Below are positions 1-11,300 of a stretch of DNA of 64,000 nucleotides, one piece after another. Made by a program: the position numbers and the translations under genes. Below the pieces are notes generated by a model. It saw only the letters and a program-made list of their open reading frames with translations, searched no databases and was not told the DNA's origin. Source of the stretch: Porites lobata (taxonomy: Eukaryota > Cnidaria > Anthozoa > Scleractinia > Poritidae); NCBI GenBank assembly GCA_942486035.1, contig CALNXK010000129.1:1047001-1111000 (forward strand), read 5' to 3'. Each line of letters begins with the position of its first letter. Position 1 is the stretch's first letter.

Positions 1-129
1 GGTATGTGCGTGCTGGGCTACTTTCTTCCGCCGCCAAGCAGGGATTTTACAATTGACTTGTACCCACTCTTCTCGCGGCTCCGCTGCAAGAACAATTATA
101 GACCTTTTTACCAATACGGCGGCCATATA

Positions 130-311
130 GGACAATTGCACGATGACGACATTTGACTACAACTACCAGAATTCAATTCGGTTTTGCTTTGTTATTTAAA
201 TTTGTCAATCCCGCTGAGGATTAAGGAACAATAGCCTTAATTTGCACAAGAAAACAACAAACTCAAGGATTCTGGTAGTTGTAGTAAAATGACGTCATCG
301 TGCAATTGTCC
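130..311. mobile_element. MITE, TA target duplication
   Basis: The ends are inverted repeats of about 40 bp: the left end begins GGACAATTGCACGATGACG and the reverse complement of the right end is nearly identical through CTACAACTACCAGAAT. TA dinucleotides flank both ends (128-129, 312-313), compatible with a TA-duplicating family such as Tc1/mariner, but no transposase is present to decide this. It is non-autonomous and sits inside the outer palindrome. Confidence 0.75.
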
Positions 312-325
312 TATTGAGTTTATTA

Positions 326-582
326 GATTTAAGGAGTATTATGGGATGCCCAGGGGGGCACTCGCTCACTATTTACGCGGGCTTTTCGGGCAAAAAGAGA
401 ACTTCAATGTATATTTCTCGGGAAAAAGGCGATCGTTATTACATCCAAAGACGGCACAATGATCTTTTTTTCTCATTACATTTTTTTCTAGGAAAACTTA
501 AAGAGAGATTGGCCCGAAAAGTGCGCGTAAATATGAGATCGTGCTCACGCCCCCCTGGGCATCCCATAATACTCCTTAAATC
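326..582. mobile_element. MITE with long terminal inverted repeats
   Basis: The left end reads GATTTAAGGAGTATTATGGG and continues through a C/G-rich stretch; the right end (about 545-582) is its reverse complement over about 35 bp, with weaker pairing extending to about 65 bp. Length is 257 bp with no coding capacity. AT-rich flanks make the exact target duplication unclear. Confidence 0.75.
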
Positions 583-624
583 CAATTAATTCAATATGGC
601 CGCTGTATCGGTAAAAAGGTCTAT

Positions 625-2181
625 TACCGCACTCCCACGTAAATCCCGCCAGCTACGCAGGCTACTTTTTACTTGTCTTGTCCTTTTGGTTTTTCTTCCT
701 TTAATACTAATGTTGGCTCTTTTCCCGCAAAGTTCTGCGAGACACGTACTTCTAGTTTGTCCGTGACTTGCATTAATTGAAAAGGATTAAAGGAGGAAGT
801 TACGCAAACCTTTGGAATGATAAAGATGAAAGTCAAGGTCCTGGTCACTAACTCAGCACTGTGACCCCCTTCCTATACTGAAATAGTTGTTATGCTTGTG
901 CGGTTTTTATGCTTCCGCTCTCGCAGTCTTGCCAGTGTGATTTTATTTTTACATGTAACAAAATTACGCAGATGTCATTGACCTTATATTCGCGTTCTTC
1001 ATTTAAAAGTATCCTCATTTAAAACATTATTTTATAGTTCCTAGGAATTCTTTCGCGTGCAATCACGAAAATAGGCCATTTCTGAGACTTCCAAACCCCT
1101 CACTCTATAGGCACTATCAAAACGAGGCCAAAATACTGAAACGTTTGATAGGAAAATAAGTTTTTTTTGCAGTGGAACAGAAAGTAAACATCCCATTCAT
1201 CCCCGTTGTCAAAAAGAGGCTATGGCTTACACTTTTCCGGGAAACGCCGGCATTTTCTGTTGATTTTCGCCGCGTTTTTTTAACCTTGGGTTTTCCCTGA
1301 GTTGGCGACTTATGAATGAAGTTGTAACCAGTTTATGTTTGTATTTTTTTGCTGCCTTAGATGAGTTCCTTTTTCCTGCGTGTTCCACTTTTCCAAAGAA
1401 ATAGGATACTGAATAATTTATCACACGTTAGTGGACGAGGAAAAAACGTCTTTTCCGGTTCTAAATTTTTGAATACCATTAGTCTCTTCATTCATTTAGC
1501 TTCGTGGGAAGTTATAATTCGTCTGATGTTTCCTGTTACAGATAAGCTCGCTGAATTTATTTACATTTTCCTTCCGCTTTTTACAAGTGTATACAGGCCC
1601 TGGGCGGGTATATGAACTGAAAATATAACATTTCAGGATGTTAACGGACAATCTGCTCCGAGCTTCTACATCAGAAAGTTACAATGAGAAAAAAGTTTTT
1701 TTTAGAATCAGAAACACAATTTTGTACTCGATCATGGTGATTAGACAATTCTATTTTTCTAATAAATATGTCATTCAATATTTACGTTGTGAAATTTTAC
1801 GGTCGAAGATTTTTTTAAATATTTGATACGTAAGCATCGAAAGATTTGTATCTAGTTTTTGCTTATGATATATTTTTCTTTGGTGGTGGAGCTCTTGTAT
1901 CGATTTCCTCAATTTTTTTGACGCGGAGTTACGATAAATATTTTTTCTCAGATCAGGGAACTTCTGTTTAAGTTGACACGATGGTTTGCCATATATGGTA
2001 TTCCTGGAGGTGTGTTGCTTACGTATAGCCGGTTCTGGTTTTGATTGGCTGTGAAAGATGGTTCCAGCGAGAAATGTGTCAATGGACGAAGAGCCTTCTT
2101 GTCGATGTTGTCTAACTGCAATAATGTTGTCAGCTTTATAAAGGATTTTTCTTGGCTGTTTTGGCCGAGGCTTGTCCTGGA
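625..2181. other. Upstream intergenic DNA of sestrin
   Basis: No gene is supported here. Open frames are short, AT-rich and without recognisable protein similarity. A TTTATAAAG string lies about 45 bp before the sestrin start codon and could be a TATA-like element, but this is unproven. The transcription start and 5' UTR of sestrin must lie in this stretch. Confidence 0.4.
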
Positions 2182-5100
2182 ATGATGAGTGATGAAGAAG
2201 ATATATCCAGTGAGGTAGATTCGCTGAGAGATTTATGCGGACTGCAAACCAGGGATGAGAATTCACGACATCAATTTCTTGAGTCGTTAGCAAGAACGGT
2301 CAAAGCGTGGACAAACAGGCAACGAGAAAATGTGGAAAATGGTTTCGAAAACTCTATTTCGGACATTTTACCTTGCATTTTACGTCTTTCATTAAGGTGT
2401 CCTTTCTCAGATATCAGGCAAAGTTGTTCAGATTTGCTTAATGCCATAAAGGTAAGAAATGTCGACAACGTAACCCCTTTTAACAGTGTAGCTTGTGTTT
2501 AGAGAAATAGCTCATAGTAGACTTGTTTTTTCTTTTCTTAGGGAAAAGGGATAAAGATTCCAAGACCAGTTTTCAAGGGAGCATCAAGTTTTATTCCATC
2601 CAAAGAGGTATTTCGTTGTCTTTAGGTTTGCCATACTATTCAGTCAGTGTAAGCAAAACTTTTTGGTTAGAGGTTTAGGAGCACACAAACAACATCATCG
2701 CGTTAAACCTGGCCTGAACAGATGTACAAAAAATTTAGCTTACATTGCTTGAAATATCACATCTATTCTATGCCTTTACTGTTGTTTATAAGTTAATTTT
2801 GTTAACAGACCGTTCTCTTGCAGACTGCAATAACAGTTAAGATCAAACACGAAGTACACATCTTTATAATGTCGTCGAAACTTCATATAGCTCGTAGCTC
2901 GCTATTATTTATATGATCAGTGGTTTAAACTGGTCAACCTATTGGAAAGCTGGAAAATTGCCACACAGGGCGAAACTGGATTAATAACAGTTTCTTTTTA
3001 TTGTACCAAGTCGTACTCTATTTGTAACTAAATCCTTTGTGAGATTTTACATGCTGGAATCTATAAAGCATGCTTTGTCTTGCGTGAAACGCGAGTTTGT
3101 TTTTACAATAATATGTACCCCACAATACTAAAAATTTGTTATAACTGAAACCTTATCTGTCCAAATTAAAAGAAAATTGGAATTGTGAAAGCTGTAACTT
3201 TCTTGTTGTTGTCACAACCAATTAAAATTATCACATGCAAATGGCCCTGTTTTAATTACTGTGGAAATATCTGATTTATTGAAGTTAATTTATAATTAAA
3301 ATTCATTTTGCAAAACAGGGTTTGCAAAATTCCTGACTTTGGGAAAACTAAGTTTGTCGTTTTGATGCCTGATTCGTTTGGAAGGTTACCTATAATTTGA
3401 TTGATTTCAATAGATATGGAGGATGTGTGAAAATTAATACAGTTTTCCACTAGAAGAGCAAGTGGTGTTAAAACTGCATGTAGTCGCATGGTGATGATAA
3501 AAAAATTGATAATAAACTGAACTTCAATTTTGATTCGGGCAAGATGGGAAATTTTAAGGTGGAAATGCTTGCTTTAAGAAGAATGGAAACTTGATGAGGT
3601 TGTAGATACCATTTTGAAGAGCGAGCGAGATGATGCAATAATGTATTATGTGACAACATACCCTTGGGACTTAGAGCAGTGACCCTTAAGATGCCCCTGT
3701 TAAATTCCCTCAAGTGCTGTTTGCATTCCTCCTACTGTTCATTAATTGTGGCCCAGACTGTTACATTTTATAAGTGGTACAACTGTGAAACAAACTTTAT
3801 GTTAATATTGTGGATTTTACCATTATACCATAATCCTAGAGCTGAAAACACTTTTACAATCATGTTTTTATTAGTTTACAAACTAGCTCCCTGAAAGTGG
3901 GATTTGTTTGACCTGCCTGTTCTGATGTGAGTTGAAGTGTAAGGTCACCTTGGAATGATGATAGTTGATGAATGAATATTAAACTTTTGCTTGTGTTTGG
4001 ACAAAAACTGTTCTCAGCAGTAATTAACGTATCAGGTTCTACCACAAGGTAGTTAATAATTAAAAGATGCTAGGAAGTCAGTTCCAAGGGAGAGCATATG
4101 ATCACCTCAGAAGTGCTACAGTGGGTTCAGTGTCCAACCTCAAGGTTAATTGTATTTTTCTGTGATTTAAGATTTAATGGTCTGATCAAACAGTGACAGC
4201 TGATAATGGGTTTTTGGTCAGCTGTTATCAAGTAAATTAACACTGGGACATATCTGTTGTTGTATTAGATTTCCAACTGAAAGTCAACACTCGTTTTAGG
4301 CTAGATTATAAAGTACCCATGCACTATTGTCATATCTTTGAAAAAGAACAAATCTATGTCTTTGTGTTCTCCATTTCATAGTGCATAGACAAAATAAAAA
4401 AACTAATGTGATGATAAGTCACCGTATTCTCATATTGCTCCCATTTTTAATTGTGCTCATGAACAGGCTAAAAACAATAAAAAAGGAAGCCAACTTGAAG
4501 TGATCTTCATGGCATGAAAAATTGTGCCTAATACAGCTGCCAAATAATGCCTAAATTTTCCCAATTGGCTGCCACTGGATAGATATTAAGCCAGTGGTTA
4601 GCATTTACCAAATATTAACTCTTTAAATTGTTAAGTAGCAATTTATTTCATCTTGTGTAATCATTTCCTTAACTCTCGTAACCACTCTCTTTTATTGGCA
4701 TTGATATAAAAAGGAGAATTTTGATGTTGATCACTCTTGGGGCTTATTAAAGGGTTAAACAACTGGGGCCATTGTCTGTGGACTTTGTTTTATACTGAAT
4801 ACATTTGAATTTAATGCTTCAGGTAGTTGCTATGGACACAGATGATGAACAAGTTCTTAGCTTGCTTGTGGAGTCTTTCCTTCTCAGTGGTCGGGTCACG
4901 AATGTCACATGCCTCATTGCATTTCACCCTCAGTATCTTGAGTGCTTCCTGAGAACTGAGTATTTCATGTTTAAAGGAGAAGGTCCTTTACCATTTGATT
5001 GGAGATGTTACATTGCTATTATGGTGAGAGAATGTTTAAGTTTTCCATTCATATTCCTTTATAAAATCGAACATCATGGTATTTAAGTGATTTGTAAACA

Positions 5101-8100
5101 TACCTTTGTTTAGTAGTTAGCTCTAATATGTTAATTTCAGTTTGTAAGCTGCCCAGATTCAAAAATACGGTAAAATTCTGAAAATAAGCCCTGGGGCTTA
5201 TATTTTTCAAGGGCCCTTTTTGAGGGGCTTATGTTTGGAGGGGCTTATATTCGGAGGGGCTTATCTACGGAGGGAAATTTGCATTTCAAAATTGATTAGG
5301 CTAGCTTTTAGTGGGAAGGAAATTTACCATTTTGCTTTGTTTTACTTTGTATTCGAGGTCAAATTCCAAGTACAAGCCCCTCGGGGGGCTTATATTCGTA
5401 GTGGGGGGATTTAACGGAGGGTTTTTTGTGTTACAGTTTTGGGGGGGCTTATACATGGAGGGGCTTATTTTTGGAATTGTACGTTACGTAATATAGTTGT
5501 TGTTGTTTGTTATTTGTTGTTTACCTCCAGTAAGTAACCACCCAAAATGTGAAGATTTGGTGGTGGCTTAAGTGAGGTGATCTCTTAAGAGAATCAAACC
5601 ACAGGGGTCTTATCCAAGCAGGGGTCCTGATGAATCTACCTTTTGTAAGAGAATTTATTGCACGTAATTTTTTGACTAAGGATATTTGTAGTTCCATTTG
5701 TTCTTCTTTTTCTTTGAGTAGCATAGTACAGGGTTCGCATGCACCTTGAAAATTGAAAGTCCCAGAAAATTGCAGTCAGTGCTGGAAAGTCCTTGAATTT
5801 CAATGCTAACTTTATAGTTTAAGTCAAACTCTAAAGAAAAAGGAGTAACCACAGAAAGACCTTTGGGATAAAATTACTCATGTTGTGGAAAAACTAAAAA
5901 AGACATAGACTCAAGGCTCTATTTTGCACTGAATGGAGTCCTTGAAAAATGGGAAATGTGTCCTTTAAAAGTCCCTGAATTTTTGTTCAAAAAAGGGTAC
6001 GAACCCTGATAGTATATACATGGGCGTTTATGAGAGGTTCCAAATACATGTATAAGGCTTTGACTAAAAAGTGTGTGGTATTTTTGATTGGTGATCACTT
6101 GTGGGAGGAGGCTGTTTACAAGAGCTGGTTCCACCAGAGGTAAAAAATACCTTAAATACAATAGTTTCAATGATGACTTGCTGTCATCTTGATCTTAACA
6201 AGTACCTCAAAAAGTAGTTAGGTCCTTGTTCAAACCTTACTACTAGTTTCTCTGTTATGTATTAAACTTTTAATTTATGTAATAACAGAATCAAACGGTT
6301 TCAGTCTGAAATAGGAAAACAAAATTTTTGTTATCTCAATTTTCTAATTGTAATTTCTCTCTCTTTTTTTTAGGCTGCAAGCAGACATCGCTGCTGCTAT
6401 TTGGTAACATAATTTTGTTTTAAATTATTATTCAAAAAACTCTTCTAAATCTGAAGGAAGCTGGATCTGAAATGTTCTCTGCAATAATGTTTCTTGGCAT
6501 TGTTACTGGGGAGATGCCGGTCAGCTATTAGCCCAATTTTTCCCTTCCCTAGTAACAGTCTCAAAAGTCTTTGCGAAAGTTAACTCAGCCCAGTTCTCGA
6601 CGCCTTTCTAAAGTGGCGAATGCTGTCTCTCATAAGGCTGGTTTTCACTAGTGATGGAGTCGGAGTCATAAGAGTGCTTATGACTTGGTGAAAATCAAGA
6701 ATTGGAGTCGTAAGTGGAGTCATAATTACTATGGAATTGGAGTCAGAATAATCTGAACGTGTCCATTTTCTTCTGACTCCATTTATGACTCGGTCTCTTA
6801 CAGTCTAGTGAAAACCAGATTGTCTGAGTTGGAAATCACATCACACATTTCCACACTTTGTGATTGGTTTAGTTCCTCTGCTTCTGCATGCAACTCTGAC
6901 AACCTAGTTTTCACTTGATCATAAATGATGGCGTGGTAAGTGGAATCAGAGTGCTGTTTTCACTAGATTGTAAAGTTTTACGACTCCGTGGCTAGTGAAA
7001 ACCGGCCTATAGGGGAATTCTTATGTTTGTTTATAGGTGCAGTTATATGAGGTGGAGTTTCTTAAACAGCAGGGTAAGAAAGCATGGCTTCAAGGTCTTG
7101 ACCATATCCCGGCTAAACTAAGAGCGCTTTCTGAAATCAACAAAATCTTGGCACATCAGCCTTGGTTACTCTGCCCAAGTCACATTGAGGTATGACATCA
7201 TCACTCAAATGCCTTATGCTTGCTACATTGTTAGAACATACTTTTATGCAACATCTACAGTGTACAGACACAATGTGATATTCATTTGCAGTTAACAGTT
7301 CTGTTTCTATTGGGAAACTTAAGCTTTTTAGACAGTTTCTTTTACTTAGCCTTGTTTCATGACCAAGCCTTAAATTTCTTTCTCTCCACCGCCATTTTAT
7401 GTTAGTGTATAAACTAAAATTATTATTATTTTAATATTAACTTAATATAGTAAATTTTGTTGTAGTTCAAAATGAAATTCATTTGTTGATAAAAATGTTT
7501 TCAATCTAGTTTACTCTTAACTATTAGTGATTGTGAATAACATCATCAGTTATGAAATTTTATATTAGTGGTAGGAGACGAACTAAGGAATTTGATGATG
7601 ATATTCACAATGGTGAATGATTAGCTTTAGGCAACAAAGGAAAGACAGTGAGAATCAAACTAGGGTAAAACCGTCGTGACTTGAATTTAATTTTGAAATG
7701 GTTATTTCATGAACCATTTTTTTTTATTTCGTAGAAACTCCTGAAAGGACAGGACAATTGGTCATTATCTGAACTCATCCAAGCTATTGTAATCCTCACC
7801 CACATTCATTCAATGTGCAGTTTTGTGTACGGTTGTGGTATCACGCCGGAAATTGATCGTAATGGAGGGCACACCTTTAAGCCCCCTTCACTGTCTGATT
7901 CCAACCAAACAAGTCTTGATGGTGATAATCTCCCTGTAAATGGAATACACAGCAGTTCCTGCATGACAGAATTGGTGGAAAAAATGAAAGAAGTTGAAGC
8001 GGAACATAACAATACAATTATGCAGACCACACAAGAGGAGCTATTTCAACATTTTGAAAAAGTGGAAAGTGGTGAAGGTAACTAGACAGTCTATTAATAG

Positions 8101-8326
8101 GGCTCAGACCGAAAATTGCGAGAGTCTGAAGTTCTTTTTGTGAATATGACAGGTTCAGTCAATTTGATTAACTTACATCAAGACTATGTCTATTCTAATA
8201 ATTTCTCCTTACGATTCAAATAAAGTTATTTTTCATTTTGTACAATTCATTTTTTTCTCAAGTTAATATTATAACACACTTCTATTTTCTGATTTGCAAA
8301 AAAACGTTGTGCAAAGGCAAAATGTC

Positions 8327-8374
<48 letters not shown>

Positions 8375-11300
8375 GTTTATTTCTTACAAGGCGCAAATTA
8401 ACATCTGAATATGATCAAATGCGTCTTACAACTTTAACTGCCTGTAATAATTACAATAAAGTATACTTAAGAGTACCTAAAAATTTATAATCTAAAATTT
8501 ATCAATCTAACTATAACAGGCAAAAGCCTTCCTAAATAAGTAAGTCTTTATTGTTCGTTTAAAAACCAAAAGTTATCGATGTCTCTGACACTTGCAGGCA
8601 GACTGTTCCACAGTGCAGGGGCAGCTATTTGGAATGATCTGTCACCGAGAGTTTTTTTGATACTTTAGCAAAGGATGTTTTTAATGATGTTATTATTGTA
8701 CTGATAATGACGATTGTGAAAATGGTGATGATGATTATGATGATGATAATGATGTTAAATGCAGTAGCAAAGGTGATCAGCCCAGTCAAAATGTTTTGCA
8801 GTTCTCTATTAGGCCAGGGAAACTAGAGTAGCAGGTAGTAAAGGCCTAGGTTTTTTGTATAATGTTTTTACACTTACATTAAGTTTTAAGTCAACTGCAA
8901 ATAGCTTATTCCACTGAAAGCCGCAAAATTGCAAGTGCCAGGTCATTTTGACAAGGTTGCTGATGATCCTCAGGGTTGTCACTAAGATTTCAAGTTGCCG
9001 GGTAAATACAGCAAGTAGGCGGGGAATCAAACGGCTAGGGATCTTTTTTGGTTCTATTTTTCTTCTATTTTCCAATAAAAGTAGCCGGGGGCCACTCTCT
9101 TAGTAGCCAGGGAAAATCCCCGGCCCTGGGCTCTTAATGACAACCCTGATCCTATCGGCAGGAAAGTTTGAATTTGTGTTTTTTTTCTCTTCTAGTCCCT
9201 CACTAATATACTATGTACATGTGCATGTATTTTTGTTTATTTTAGTGGCCACAGGGAAAGAAGAAGTAGCATCAGTAAATGAAACTCCACAGCCAAGTAT
9301 TGCTCGATACCTTGAGGATGCGTCATTTGGTTACAGTGATTTTGCAAGCAGGGATAGTGCTATGGATATCTCAACATTCAAAGTTCAGGATTATTCCTGG
9401 GAAGAACATGGCTTTTCACTGATCAACAGACTGTACCCTGATATTGGCCAGATGCTTGATGACAAATTTAGCTGCACTGTTAACTTAACCTATAACACGT
9501 AAGGATATGATACTTATATGTAATTATTAATACCATGAGGCACTGAATTTTTCCAGCTTTCCAGGGCTGTGATCTATGGCGACTAGAAAATATCAGATTT
9601 TTCATACAAATCATATGCTGGGCACCCTAGATTTTACAGTTTCCGAGCACTGGGCTCCCTTCAATTTTCCTTAGAGCACAGCCTTGGCTTTCCAGCAAAT
9701 AGTTTCTCCACAAATGTTTACTCATTCATTCATGTCATTCATCCATTCATTTATCTTGCCATTAACCTCATATACATACATGTACGACAACAATATACAA
9801 GACATTTATAATACATTAAAGATAATATATACTATTCTAACTAAATTATTTACAAAATTAAATGTTTAAAGTGGTAATGACAAGTAAGCCTATATAGAAG
9901 CCGGGGGCTTATACATGATAGGCCTCCTATCAATGCTTGGATGATCAACTGTCCAACATTGTATCACCATTTAATGGTGAAACGATGTCTGGCATTATTC
10001 AGTTGAGTAGAATACCCCATAGTGTTGTCACTAAGATTTCAAGTTGCCTGGTATATGCAATTAGTTGGCAGGGAATTTGAAAGGAACAGAGTATTTCTGG
10101 TTCCATTTTCTTCTTGTTTCCTATGAAAGTAGCTGGGGTTCATGCTCTTAGTAACCTGAGGAAAACACCGACTCCAGGCCCTTAGTGACACCCTGCCCTC
10201 TTAAGTTTATCTCAAAAAAAAAAAACAATTTACCATCCTTCTTTATTTATATCTCAGTTTTCAACTGTTCATTCAACAATAATATTTTTATGAAATTCTT
10301 GAGCCTCTGCTGATGTGTGTGATGTTAATTCCGGACTAAAAGGAAATGATTATCATCATCAACAATAAATAAAATTTTTTTTTTAGTAATTGAAAATTTA
10401 TTATTAAAGTTAAAATATTAAGTTAATTTATTATTATTTATAGATCTCTGTTTTTGTCTTTGGATTACATGTATGTTCCTTTGTCTCTAGGCTTGGTAAA
10501 GTAGAAAATGTGGACACATCAACTTTCCGCATGGCAACTTGGAATTACATCCATCTGATATTTGGCATATATCATGATGACTACTTGTACACAGAGGTAT
10601 GATCAGTTTACAAGTTTATCGTTTTTGTGTGGTGTCTGTTTGAGGCTCCTGTTAGAGTGTGGAAGGACTGAATTGCTGCATGAAGGACACGAACGGTTGG
10701 TGCCTGTGCGTCAAATGCTGATTGAGACTGACTAAACTTGACCTTGACTTGTGTCACAAGACACAGGCTGTAGCCTGAAGTCCTTCAGCAGTTTCTCTGT
10801 CTAAATCTGGCAAAACAAAGTTTTAAATTTTTCAAACTAATGGTTTAGTGCCAATTTAATTTCACTAGCCTGACAGTTTTTACTTGTAAGAACAGGTGAG
10901 CTTCATTTCACTGTTCAAATTTTTTTGCTGTTGTTGTAAAAGTAAGGCATGTTAAATATAAATCGTGGTTGCCTTGTTTATTGTTGCTGTTTTTTGTCTA
11001 TTTATAGGTTAACAAACTGTTGGAGAGGTCATATAAAAAATATATAAAAGTGGTATGTTTAATTTAGGATTGTATTTCACAATCTGGTTTCATTGTATTA
11101 ACACTAAATGCGTTTCATTTCAGAGTGTTGCATTGTAGACTTCCTCTGTAAATACTAAAAAGATACGAGACAAAAATATCCATTGTTTTCATGTAAAGGG
11201 CCACAGGAGACAAAATAATATTAAATGGGCTAAGCTGTACATTTTCAGGCTTTTACAAACTTACTCTAGAAAAGAAAAGTGGTGGAAACTTTGGGAAAAA

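Larger units (their letters stand above)
98..624. repeat. Nested inverted-repeat cluster, outer arms
   Basis: A 31-bp arm at 98-128 (starting ATAGACCTTTTTACC) pairs with 594-624 in inverted orientation with two mismatches. The space between the arms is almost completely filled by two other inverted-repeat elements (130-311 and 326-582). The simplest reading is an old short palindromic element that received two later MITE insertions. No coding content is seen; the 91-codon open frame at 314-589 merely spans the inner element. Confidence 0.7.

Noticed and set aside
314..589. Open frame of 91 codons
   Set aside because: It spans a MITE and its codons simply read through the inverted ends; no protein similarity.
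1184..1190. GTAAACA FOXO-like core upstream of sestrin
   Set aside because: Sestrins are FOXO targets in other animals, but a lone 7-mer a kilobase away is expected by chance.
8580..8680. Translated stretch LAGRLFHSAGAAIWNDL like the tail of some reverse transcriptases
   Set aside because: Too short, no other retroelement motifs nearby, frame not maintained; could be a remnant but cannot be supported.
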